Assembly (NCBI GenBank): GCA_035048485.1
Contig: CM068592.1
Location: forward strand, 33,646,501 to 33,710,500
Direction: 5' to 3'
DNA: 64,000 nt
Source: Pteria penguin
Taxonomy: Eukaryota; Mollusca; Bivalvia; Pterioida; Pteriidae
Shown here: piece after piece, positions 1 through 13,200 of the stretch
How positions within the stretch are numbered: the stretch's first letter is position 1
Layout of the letters: each line of letters starts with the position of its first letter
The notes under the pieces: generated by a model
Database searches by the model: none
What the model was told of the DNA's origin: nothing
The model's input: the letters and a program-made list of their open reading frames with translations, nothing else
Program-made: the position numbers and the translations under genes

Positions 1-1063
1 TTATGTATCAGACTTTTTAAGTTTTGACATTGACCTTGAAGATTGACCTACTTACAGAAAAAAAAACTTTTGCTAATTAGCTTTGGTTGCCACCGGCGAG
101 CTGTCTTCTGACAGCTCTTGTGAAATTATCATAGTCATAGTTTTTACCATTAACAAGGAGAGCGATAAGATACAACTTGACAGTGATAAAAAATCTTTCC
201 ATATATAAAGATTGTTTCTCAGACCCTGAAATTTCGAGTTCATTCAGCTTCGTGATTACGCAGTACAGGAAGTGATGTAATGTAACTTGACATTGCTGAG
301 ACGAAAAGCATTAAGAATCGTTCACAAACTCCCAAGTTTTTATGCTATAAAACTTGTCAGGGCTCGAGAGATGAAGTAGCTGTCATTCCAGAGTTGTTCC
401 GAACCATATCCATGCAGAACATCACGGGCTTTTATATCGCCTCGTATGTAACCGTGATGACAGCAGACTTAATTCATTGCTGTATTTTCTAGAGTGATAA
501 GACAAAGAGAGCACTGCCTTTACGAAACATTAAAAAACTTCACTCGAATAAAAACGAAACTGTTCATCAATCCTTACTTTCATCTGTGTTTCCTCTCTCT
601 ACGATTTTTTCTTCAGTTTTTAGTATCAATCTGTTCTGACTTTATCCAGTGTATTCACGAAATCTGTCATTGAATAATGTACACTTGGTGAATTTTTGTT
701 TTTTTACTGTCGGCACCTTGATTTAATCTCTGATCTACCAAGATCCACCTTAGTGCGTTGGTGTGAGTGCCAAAATCTCTTTCTTATTTTACTTTATGTT
801 GAAATCATCGCAACTCTTTTATTTAATAAGTGCAGTGTTTATGTATTTGTGTGTAACCTGTATGTTTGGACATTCACGGCAGACGTTGCTAACCAAACAG
901 AAGACACTCAAACTTGGTAACTTGTCTAAACTCTATGGGATTCATGCTAATGTGCTACGTACTTGTAAATATCACAGTGACATACAATCAGTAACTGTCG
1001 TACATAGCAATAGTTTTATTGTAAAACATGAACATGTAAATATTTCCAGGACATTATATATAT

Positions 1064-1104
<41 letters not shown>

Positions 1105-1201
1105 GATTAATAATAATAATAATGATAATTCTATTTCATCTTCTTCTTCTTATTATTATTATCAAATAACGTCATATTAAAGTAAGATTTTACCATTGCA
1201 G
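1..1201. other. RECK intron, 5' part
   Basis: No coding exon was recognised. The stretch is AT-rich and holds an (AAT)n microsatellite near its 3' end. The missing 5' RECK exons are expected further left, outside the window. Confidence 0.6.
1060..1128. repeat. (AAT)n microsatellite
   Basis: An almost unbroken run of aat triplets followed by interrupted att/ttc triplets in the intron just before the first visible RECK exon. Confidence 0.9.
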
Positions 1202-1283
1202 GCTGCTTCAACTTTGGATCTGGAAGAGCACTGCAGTAAAAGCACCGAAAGCAGTTTGTACAAATGTCTACATAAACAAGAAG
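1202..1283 (+). CDS. RECK: RECK exon: end of CC motif 2
   Basis: Acceptor ttgcag, donor gtaatg. Reads 27 codons plus one base, including EEHCSKSTESSLYKC, which aligns with the closing cysteines of the second CC motif. It is the least certain exon because it is short, but its phase fits the next one exactly. Confidence 0.8.
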
Positions 1284-4200
1284 GTAATGATTACTTTGGT
1301 GGCGAATGTCCTTTATTTTGATATTGATTGATTAACTGGTGAGTGGCGGTTTGTTTTGATATTGATTGATTAACTGGTGAGTGGCGGTTTGTTTTTACAT
1401 TAGTCGACCGTAACACGAAACCTCAGATTCATTATGTTTTATCTGAAGGACAGGGAAAGGACGAGACTTTGACGACGAGATTTGGACCTGGGTATTTAGG
1501 TCCTGAGTCAGTCACCCTTTTCCAGGGCCAAAAACGGTTGCGATATAAAATGAATTTTTTAAAATTTTATTTTCATATATTATACATACATATATATACA
1601 CATAACAAGACAACAACATAAAGTAATCATATCACATTAGCGACATCAATTTATGACATTATAGTGTTATGAAATATTCATTTCACTACAAATAAATATT
1701 TTATACTTGTTATATTTTTATATTTTGTATAAAGTTAAGCATGGATACATACAAAAACACACACGACACACAAAAATACAACATACTTTTTTAAATCCAC
1801 GAATATTACAGTAGCACCATAATTATCAACAAGATATATTAATACTGGTAAGATAAATGTCGCCAGGAAAAATATAAAACATTGTAATATTTTAGATTTA
1901 TACGAACAATATGTTATGCCATATTTCTTGAAATTTATCATATTTTCCTTTAATGATGTACCTCAGTTTTTCAGTGGCATAGTAATCTTGAAGATATTTT
2001 TACATTTTGTCATTTATCAAGAATAACTACTTGATTTGAAATTCTACATTTATAAATATATAGTTTGATTAAAACAATACATTGATGGCTTTGTGTCTGC
2101 AGCCATAAAAAAGAGCACATTTCACAGATTAAAATGGAGATCATATGTGTTATTTTGATTAATCCAGATTTCTAAAAATGAAAAAAAAAAATTTTAAAAT
2201 GAAAAAGAGCCGTTTCTGTGTTTGCAGTTCAGTGTATAGTACATGCATGCTTGACTTGTGACCAAAAGGTTGTTGATTGGAAACCTACTGCCGATTGATC
2301 AACTGCATATCCCTTAGAATAGTTTAATTAAAAGTGTTTCGAGCAAATTGTTTTGGTCAAGTGCATATATAAACAGTCTGTCTGGTGCGTTTCCAATGCC
2401 TGTCAAATATTTTACGATCCGAAGTCCAGAAAGTATTATTTTCATGTATACCTTTAATAAAGGGTATTGTATTTTCGACAGACTTGTTTATTTTATTAAT
2501 TATAAAGATGGAACAAAATCTTTCAATACTGTTAATTAATCATTCTTCTGGAGCGAGCTTAATATAAGTTCTCCTTGTTGCTCAGTTCTGAATCTTTCTG
2601 TATGTACTATAAAATCTGAAATAATTTCCTGAAGAAATATTGTTTAAACCAACGAACCATTCTTCCAAAGTGGAGTAAGGAATTTTGAAATGTTTTGTAA
2701 GTCTGCTAGGGAAACTTCTGATTCATAATTTTATGACACATTCTACATAATATTTGACAGAAAGGATAAATCGATTGAAATTTTTGAATTTTTGTATTGT
2801 AGACGGGGAAAGGTGTTGTCGCGTAGCAGACAACTATGTCTGTCGTCTGGTCTGCCAGGGAACATTTCTGTCCGACTACAGCCGGAAATCGCAGCGCCAT
2901 CTACTTAGAGGACCATGTCGACAAAGTCATTCCATTACACAATGTGCGCAAGTCGGAAAACTCCGAAAGTCCAATGTGAAAGACAGTGAGTAATTGCCAT
3001 AATGTTTGTAAGTTGTATAAGCTATACCTTCAATATTTCATCTACATGATGGCGTTCAGTATTGGTTTCTGTAGTAAAGGAAACAACCAGCCTTTGACAC
3101 TACACATACGGAAATCCAATTGTCTCAAACTAGGGGAGGGAACTCGAACGTGATAGAGGCGGCAAGTGGGCAAAGCGCCACTCTTTCCCCTGCTTAGTCA
3201 CGGAGTCCCATATTTATGTATATGTATTTATGTATTTGTATTTTTGTTGACATATACAAGTAGCAGTTTTACTATGTTCCACTGAACAAGAAGGGTCCAG
3301 AGAAAAAGTGGGTAAAATTGATGTAACAGTAGTCAGCAAATCATTGTATGATCCAGTTAGTCACTAAGGGGTAGGGTGTGAAGTAAAAAGAGTGAGTAAA
3401 TTCACCATTGAATTACCAACATGTACTTTCTACTATCATGGGAGGGGTCCACAGGTCTAACCACAATGTAACTTCTTGATTTTTGATTAAAGTGTGTTGA
3501 CCCTAGCTATTGAATCAGAATTTTCAAAGAGTTTTTTATCATCTTGTACCTCCCTTCTTGTACTAAACATAGATTAAATGGACACAGTGTAATAAAACAG
3601 TCAATTCAACACAATATTTTAGATATTGAATACATAACATTTTTAGCAGTTTAAAATTTATGAAAAGTCTTATTCGCGACTCTTTTAAATTTGCGAATCG
3701 TTCAAGGACGCTTTCACAAAAATTAATTCTGGTAACGAGTTTCTCCATTAATTATTCTCTTTGATACGACAGCAGGTATTGTTTGCGAAGTTATAATTTT
3801 CACTACTTGGTTATGCTAACATTTATTTCCAGACGACATGGCGACAGTACATGAAGTACGCAGTGCAGACTGCATTCATGAATCTATCTCCTGTCATTTC
3901 ACTGAATGAAAGTATAGATGGAAACAGGAGAGGTTTTGGTTACGATATTTCCCGTTATTTATCATTTCGCCATGTTATATTGTATTACCTTTATGGCAAA
4001 TAGACACGTTTGAAATCCGTTCACAGTTTCTTATCTTGTATACGAAGATCTGAAAAAGAGAGAAGTGTGTATCACGAGGAGGGGGTGATCATGGTGCATA
4101 TACGCTTCCCAATACACATGACAGGTGTATACACTAAGGCGGGCAGAACATATTCCTCATTGTCAGAGTCTGACAGCTCCAGTGTAAATCAGGGGCCGAT

Positions 4201-7200
4201 AAAGGACTAGGTTTTTACTACTCTCGTCCCGAGCTTAAGATACTAAGATGATAAGGGTGTACAAAACACGTGAGAAATAACTGCACTTGTCTTGTATTTT
4301 GGGAGGCATTTTCACTTAACGCAATAGCAGCTGGAAGCATAGGAAAATGTTTTACACTTCTAATATACATTCTTAGCTTTAATAATGGATTGCGAGAGGG
4401 GAAGATTGAATCATTTTCTCGGTGTTTCAAATGTCAAGGGGTTTCCTTCATGGAGGAGCGGAATTGTTAAGAAGGGGAATGATAAATGACTTTATATCAT
4501 ACTGTAAATCTTGGTTACTGCATCTTTTCATTCAGGAATGTAGATGTATAAGTTTATACCAGTAAAGTCCATACATACTTATTTCAATCATCCTGACCCT
4601 TCTAAGATTTTTTGTCTTATATTGGATTTATGCAGATGTAGCTCACTCCGTGTTGGGCCGAGACCGAGAGGTTCCGGGTAACAACCCCTCCAGCTCAGTC
4701 GGTGTTTGGCCGAGGTGGAGAAGTTCCGGGTAACAACCTTTCCAGTGTAGTCGGTGTTTGGCCGAGACTGAGAGGTCACGGGAAACAACCCTCCACCTCA
4801 GTTGGTGTTTGGCCAAGACCGAGAAGTCCGAATCCGGGATACAACCCAGTCTTACTTTTACCACTACGAAACACAGAATATTAGTGGTCAGAGTTAAGTG
4901 GTGGTTGGGACTGGACTACACGCTAAAACAACCAATCTACGGCATCCTTTGACGCGACAGAGGTGTCAGTGTAGCAATTTAGCCTAATCGACCATCACAA
5001 TCTGTTTTACTTACCACTCTGATGTTCAAGATTTTTTATGGCGATGGCATCTGCATTACAAAGACAAGTCGACTTCTACAAAGACCCACCCGATCAGAGA
5101 TCTCTTACGGCCCAAGTCTACCGTGACCCATGACCTGGATGTTGTATGCCATCCAAAAGACCGAACACCGACGAGTCACGGATCACACACGAACCCGGAA
5201 CTCTTCGGCGCGAGCCAAACACTGAGAGAGCTATTCTGGTTTTTAAAGAAAATAAGTATGTAATGAACCACGCCTACGTACGTATCAGAATATTCTAGTA
5301 AATTTTACGTGTCCATTTTATGCGAAGCATTTTTTGTATTAAGTAGTTCATAATTGTGAAAAAATTCTCGAAATTCCAGTGTTGTAAGCGTTCAAGACCG
5401 CTGCTCATTGTCTACGTCATCTTGTAGGCAGGAAGAATGAGTTGGGCATCTTTCTTTAATTATTCAATGAAAATGTTTTGTTTTAACTCACTGAGATATC
5501 TTAAATTACATGTTTTAATACAAGAATTATAATGTGCAAATGGGCTCGCATGCTGCTGAAAATTTTATCGGCTAAAACTATTTGGAAAACAAAGTTTTGT
5601 GTAACCTTAGTTGCTCCCTCATCATTACAGTGGCGGATGTAGAATTTAGAAAGAGGAACAGAAATATATAGGTTGAAAGGCCTAACACAAAATGTTAAGA
5701 TCAGAAATTTGTAACTGAAGCTAAATCTTCCTTAGTCATTTTAGTACTATAGCTGTGTTGACGTTGAGCCTCTGGATGCTCGGCTCGTGACCGAGAGGCC
5801 TCGGGATCGACTCCTGCCATGGGCACACCGGTGTCTTGTCAGTCTTCCGGATTAGATAGGAAAACCGAGTCCCCGTGTCACGGTAGGTGTGACACGTAAA
5901 ATATTGCTCACTGCTTCTGATGGGTCCGATACGAAAGAATGAATTTCTATGCCATGCAGATGCCGTCACCATGTACTTGAAATTGTCCTGTATTAACGTA
6001 TTACTAATACAAATATCAAGCAATCAATCGCGATATTGATGTCAAAATGTTGATTGTTGAATATCTCTCACAACAGCAAATATGTCTGCATATTAAATTG
6101 TTGATATTTTCAATTAAAACAAAAATGGTCGTTGTAATTTAGATATTAATTTTGAGATTGAACCTACCCTTATATGGAGGCACTGCTTCAGAAAATATAT
6201 GCAATGTTTTTATACATATATATGTAAATGTAATTACATTTCAGACAAATGTGGTTACAATTAATTTGTGTTCACAAGGACTTACAAACAAGAAGTCCTT
6301 GGTGTTCCAAAGCCATAAAGCATAAGCTTAAGGCTTATATAAGAACAGAGACATATATACACACATGTGTCTCTGATAAGAATAAATAAGGTGTAAACAA
6401 ATAATTTTTCCCATCATGCACCTTACTTCAACGTGAATGTCTAAATGAAAACACATTTTGAGGGCCTATTTTCTCCGGTGTTAATTTTTAGTGTAACAAT
6501 GATCAAATAAAAAGTGACAAATTTTTTGTGAACAGTTCTCTATTTCTTCAATTAATGCAACGCCATTCCTCCCCTCCCCCTTTCAAAGGCATTGTTGCCT
6601 GTTTCACCCTGGATCTATCCCCAATTCTTCTATCACTTATCAATCACCAGTTGCATTCAATGTCTAACATGTGCCACCATTGTCTGATAATTGGCATTTT
6701 CTTCATGATGCACTGCAGGGTGTCCTGCATTTGCACCTCCTTTACTTGGAGAGTTCAACCCTTTGATTGTTCTCCCATGTGTTGTTGATTGCTAAGCATT
6801 TAGTGGGGGAAGTCATTTGATCAAGTGTATGTTTTCTTTGTGTGTTTGTTTGTAATTATTTAATACTAAAGTGCAGTCATAATGCAATGTTTGTATGCCC
6901 TACCGTTGCAAAGGGGGAGGGAAAATATATTAAAATTAAGTTGACTTAAACCATATGTCTTCTGTCTGTAAATCTGACAGTGTAAGCCAGTTGTACTTGG
7001 ATATCTTGAATGTTTATTGTCTAAGTTGTAACCACTTCATAAATCATATTTTTAACGAAATTTTACTAAACTATTCTTTACTTCAGAATTTGAAAATTAA
7101 AAAAAAATTAAACAATTTTGGTTCATTAGATAGCTCATTAGACTTAATTAAGTCTTTGAGGAGACCATAAAACATTTACTTGTTTTGAGAACAGTACAGA

Positions 7201-10200
7201 TGAACTGAAGCTATTTAATTTGTAAGCCCAAAATTGTGTTTTGATAATTGAAGCAATTATTTATGAGTATTTTATCATGCTTTTAAGGCAGTGCATACCA
7301 TTAATAAGAAAAGATAACTGTTCCATTGATTGTATAAATATAAAATCTCACCTTAATTGGATACAATAATTCTTCTTTAAAGTTGTGATTTCTCTTAAAT
7401 TTTGACTGGAGAGACATACGATAAAATTCTCTACATTTTGATCACAGTTCATCACCATAATTATCATCAGTCATAAGGTATGTGCATTAAAGTGAGGATT
7501 TTATACCTTATTAAGAATAGCAGTGAAATATGAAGTGGTGATAACACTCCATATTAAGAGTTGGAATTTTCATTGAACTGTACATTCAGTGCCAGATTCA
7601 GGTTGGTAGAAGAAATGCCACCCTTAGTAGCATTCCCAAAATTTACCCCATACCGGTATCTTAACAATTTCTAGTCATAATGGACAAATTTTGCCTTTGT
7701 CACCTAGAAAGTTAGGTTGTTTAGCCACTGACTCTGTACAAAGGAGGAGGGTCATTGATAGAATTACACCAAACTTCTGTATTATTTTTATATCCTTGAT
7801 ACATGCTTCCTGTCTGATGGTATATCCTTCTTATCTACAGGTTTGCCTTGTTGTTATGAGGTCAAGGACAAGAAGTGCAGGGACACATGTGTACGGGCCA
7901 TATCAACTCTCACAAGCGAACATGAAATCTACAAGGAATTGGTGTCCAGCTGTGCTTTTATTCCACAGGTATTGATATCGATAAATTCTATTTCTGATTG
8001 CCAATTGAAGTTTCACTGAACTTGTTTTTGCCAATTGCAGTTTCACTGAAATTGTTTTGGATTTTTTTGGTATATGCCTGCCCTACACAGACATGATATG
8101 AACAGCATTGTCCGTGAAGATAGAAATTTGTAGGTAAGGGACAGACCGAGTTGTCGTGCGGAGGATTCTCAAACTTTGCACATATACTCCACACGGAAGA
8201 TGAAGATGCTTTTTGTTTTTAAGGTCATAGGTTAAAAGTGAAGGTCATGAGTTACAAAGAAAAGCTATCAAGGAAGTTGCCACCCCGAAATTTCAAGTGA
8301 ATAGTGTGGTGTGCAACATTGGCATTGGTCTTGTTATACATTAGAAGAATTTAGAAGTTTTGTACAGCTCTGTGGAGGCGTGTAGTGCTAGATATACAGA
8401 TAATCTGTTTGTTTGATTTCCTGGGGTAACTTACTTTTCTTGAATTGAGTATCTGAAATTGTTAAATTCAACAACATTACAGAGAGTCGATTAAACCTAA
8501 TGACCTCACAATCAGTTTGTGGTGCATATAAATTTCACTGTGGGAGATGTTACTGTAATTTGTAAATTGTTTGTTGATTTTTCATAGTCTTCTGTCTCGT
8601 GTCTATTTCTATTCTAAACCTGCAGTTTGCATTATCTTAGTACACAGTCTGAAGCATAAAATATCATCATTATCTTATATACAATTGGCACGGAATCTCA
8701 TTTATTTCTTTGAAAAAAATGACAAAAGTTTGTGCGCCTATTTTTAGGTCAGTATTTTGAGAGAGAGAGAGAAATCTAAAGTATCATTATTCAAGTAATT
8801 ATCTCCTTGTACAACTTATTGTCAAGGAGATACGATTATATCATTATGTGTCCTTCCAACCATTTTTTAAATATATGTCAATCCTGCATACATTATGTAC
8901 ACTCTAAAAGACATCTATAGTTTTCATGCGAGATTCATCGTGTATGTCTTCTGATGAGCCCGGTTGACTTTTGAAACCAAAAATCGAAGTCTTGGTAACA
9001 TCTTGGGTTGCTTTATTTTTCAGTGGTCTTGTTTTCAGTGCTGAAAAGAAAAACGAGTTATCTAAGAAAAATGACAGTTAACATATGTGTAGTTGACATG
9101 TCATTGGGGAGGGAGGGACGCTATAGCATTGTTCTAAATAGTCATTTCAGTGGAAATTTTAATCTGTTTTGCGTATAGAACTCCAGAAACAAAATCAAAT
9201 TCCAATAACAGATTTTTGTAGCATTGATGCCTGAGGATTCGCTTCCTATTATCAACCAACATAGTTTGATAAGCCGATTTCTTACATCTGGTGTGGAGCC
9301 GCTGATATCAAATCTGGTATACTTGTTCAATGACTAATATACAAAAAGTTACTGATAAGGAAGGGGAGATAGATTTGCAGGAAGTATGTTAGGGAGATAA
9401 CTCTAGACAGCTTGCAAAATATATCTTGACATTTGCAAGTAAAACCTGCTGTAAATGTTTAGAAATTGGTAGGGTCTTTGTAAACTATCGGCTAAAATAA
9501 ATAGGGAAGAGGATATATAACTTGCACAATGTCAATAAGATGGGATTGGGGAGATTGTATTGTATGTTGATATAGGATTAAGAGGTAGATGGTAATTGGG
9601 TGTAAACGATGATTTATTGTTTATTATACTGTGAAAACTGAGGTTGCTCAAGGAGGTTCAGATCTGGGGTAAGGGTTATTAAAGATCTTCTGCTGCTATG
9701 GTTAACGTTACTCTTTAAAGCCATGTAAATTTTGTGTAATATACAATAAGAGCTGTCAAGTATATCATTCATTCATATATACATGTATATATTATATTAA
9801 ACATATGTGAATATGTTTCTGTGAGTGTGTGTATGTTTCAAAATTACATTTTGTAAAAACCCTTTTAAGCACTGTAATTCTATTTAGACATTGACCAAAC
9901 TAAGGCATTATATCCATATATCCATGGAGACTGTTTACCTGATGCAGGCAAAACATTTACAACTTGCACTGGATTTCACTATTGATATGGAGGTGAAGGA
10001 AGTAGTAAAACCCTTAACAACACAGCACAACATTATATATGAATTAGCTGTACATTGTTTTTTAGGATCCTCCCTGGAAATGCTTTCTGTCAAGTGGATC
10101 CAATAATCCTAACCAGTACAACGTTCGATATGGAGCACGGTTACAGTGTTGTGCACAGGCCAAGCATAGCCGATGTGAACAGCTCTGTTCAAGGGTAGGC

Positions 10201-13200
10201 ACTTACTTCAATTATTAAATGGAACAGAGGGTGCAATTTAGAACAAAGATGATATTTGTAGTTCATTTAAGTTTTAGAAGTAACACGATTTGTGAATCAT
10301 TTAATATTACGTGTAACATGCATTTCGATTGGGTTAAAAATTAGTAATATATCTCCACAAATTTTTTTCCCTGACGACATAATTTCCTGCGTTTTTGTAA
10401 CTGTGACATCAATATTCACACCACTGCAGTAGTAGAAATAATGTACCAGTTTCTGAGAATATAAAACATGAATGATAAAGAATGAATCTAATTTGTTTTT
10501 TGTTGGATTGAGGTATACCATGAAAAAAAGGATGGAAAACTGATGCAGTTTTCTATCCTTTTTTTGTGATATACCTCCATCCAATGAAAAACAAATGAGA
10601 TTCATTCCTTAATCAGTAAAAAAGAGCCCTCTGTTAACTCTCTTTTGTATGAGTTGGATTCTCAGTGAGGGAAGATACGAAGGTATTTGGTATTATCCTT
10701 CACATGTAAACTCTGCACTGGTCACCACAGAATAGGTGAAATTATGCCGGTATTGTAATATCCTCCATTTCTATACATGGGTCACCACCATGTAAGTGAA
10801 ATAACCCTCGTGTGGTGTTATCCTCTACCACTAAACACTGGTAGGTGAAATTACCCTAGTGAGATGTTATCCTCTACCATTAAATATTGGTAGGTGAAAT
10901 AATCCTGGTATGAGTTTTTTTCCACCTCTGAACATTGGTTACCACATGTAAGTGAAATAGTTCTGACATGGTGCTACCCTGCACCACTAAACACTGGTCA
11001 CCACCTAGTGTGTCCTGGTATGGGTTTATCTTCCACCTCTACACATTGGTTACCACATACAGGTGAAATAATCCTGGTGTGGTGTTATCCTCTATCACTA
11101 AACACTGGCCACCATCATATAGGTGAAATAACCCTGGTGTGATGTTATCCTCTATCACTAAACACTGGTCACCACCATATAGGTGAAATAACCCTGGTGT
11201 GGTGTTATCCTCTATCACTAAACACTGGCCACCACCATATAGGTGAATTATCTTGGTGTGGTGTTATCCTCTTCAACTAAGTATTGGTCACCACCATATA
11301 GGTAGACCAAGTTTGATGTGGCAGTGAAACAGTAAAGCAGTGATCTGAGTATAAGATATCACTATATAATATTTATTCTTTTCAGACATTTAGTACAGAA
11401 TGGAATGGGAAATTTGAAGAGTTTAACAGACAGTGCCAAGATATGACGACAGCTGTGTCTAAACAAGAAACACCTATGCTAACATGTTTAATAGATGGTA
11501 TGTCATATCTCTGAAGTAACAGGGATCTTCTTGGAATTTATAGTTGATGGGCCAAAGGCCAGAGGCCCATCAACTGCAAATTCTGTAAAGAGGGGGAGGG
11601 GGGGCAGAGAGGTATGGAGGCTGCCTAGGTCCTTTTTGGGGTCCATTGGCAACACGCCCTTGGGGGGGGTTCAGGGAGGCAAAGCCCCTCTACGGACAGA
11701 TAGTAAATGATTGAAAACTTTTGAACCATCGTCGGTTTACACGGTTACATTTTACATACAAGGGTGCAATGAACGCTAACTTATGTTCTTCAGATAACAA
11801 TAAACGTCACTTATGTATAGAGTCATCTCTCTCTCAGTTTCGTATGGCTCACTGTACAGGAGATTCATGCGACATTCATGACAATATGTCGTTCTGTCCC
11901 CTTAATGAAACAAGAGTGTGCTATATAAAATTTTGATGTGCTAATGGCCAAAGTGATCCCTGTAGTAATGATTATGAAACACCTGTTAGGATCTCGGAGT
12001 ACTCATTTTATTCAAATAATAAATTACTAAAAAGGATTAATGTAAAACAGGGCCTTTTTTTATCCCAGTTATTACAATCAGAATACTTGTTACCTCAGTC
12101 AATAGAGAATTGTGAATTAATACTGAAAATTAATGTAAAACAGTATCATTTTTCTATAAATTAATATAAAGAATTAATGTAACAAAGTTTCTTTTTCTGA
12201 GCTATCTGGTATAACTATTACCTCAGTAAATGGTAAACTATGTAGAATTTCACAATTGATCTAAATCGTTTTTCAGTGGAATACCCGTGCAGGATTGGAT
12301 GTGACAAGATGAAGTTCTGTACTAATTTCAATCATCGTCCTACGGAGCTTTTCCGATCCTGCAGCGCTGAAGCAGATCAGGCAGCTGAGAGGGAGTACAG
12401 CACATGGATCAAAGATCAATTTATTGTGCTCCCCTTGATGAAAATCCCAGTCAAAGGTCAGAATATTATGCAATGAGATTAGACATATTTCTTTAATGTG
12501 ACCCCTTGGCCATTAATGTGTATGAACTGCAGGCTTTTTAGCTCACCTGAGCCAAAGGCTCAAGTGAGCTATAGTCATAGTGCGCTGTTCGTCGTCGTCG
12601 TCGTCGGCCTCGTCGTTGGCGTCGTCGTCCGTCGTTAACTTTTTCACATTTTCGACTTCTTCTCTGGAACTACATTGCAGATTTGGATCAAACTTTGTGT
12701 AAATGATGTACTCAAGGTCCCCTACTAAAATTGTGTTCGGGATCCAGATTCCCTCAGGGGTGGATCCAGGGCGGGACCAAAAGTGCCCAAAAGGGTACCC
12801 TCTTCAAACATCTTCTTCTCCAGAACCAGTACATAAATGGGGAAACTAATTGCATTTCAACAATCTATAAAGATGGGTTATGAAAAATTGTGTTTTTGGG
12901 TTAAGATCCGTCAAAAAGAAATTTACGCTTTTTTGACGTGTTTCTGGACTTAGTCATTTCAATGAAGAAAAGTGTCATGTTTTTCAGTTAATTGATATTG
13001 ATGATTTCTTAATGACTATTTTGATCATAATTGTGGTAAGGAATATTATTGTGAAAGAATTTTGTCATTATCTCAATTTTTGGATTTTTTATGAATTTTT
13101 TAAGACTTCCAAGAAAAAGTGGGGGGGGGGGGGGGGGGTTGGCCATTTTTCACATTTTCAACTTTTTCTACGAAACCACATGAAAGATTTTAATGAAACA

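Larger units (their letters stand above)
2986..7840. other. RECK intron with minisatellite and SINE
   Basis: A 4.9 kb intron with no exon recognised. It contains a 52-bp minisatellite at 4650-4856 and an old SINE at 5750-6029. The rest is ordinary AT-rich sequence, including a local palindromic stretch around 6345-6370 (acatatatacacacatgtgt). Confidence 0.6.
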
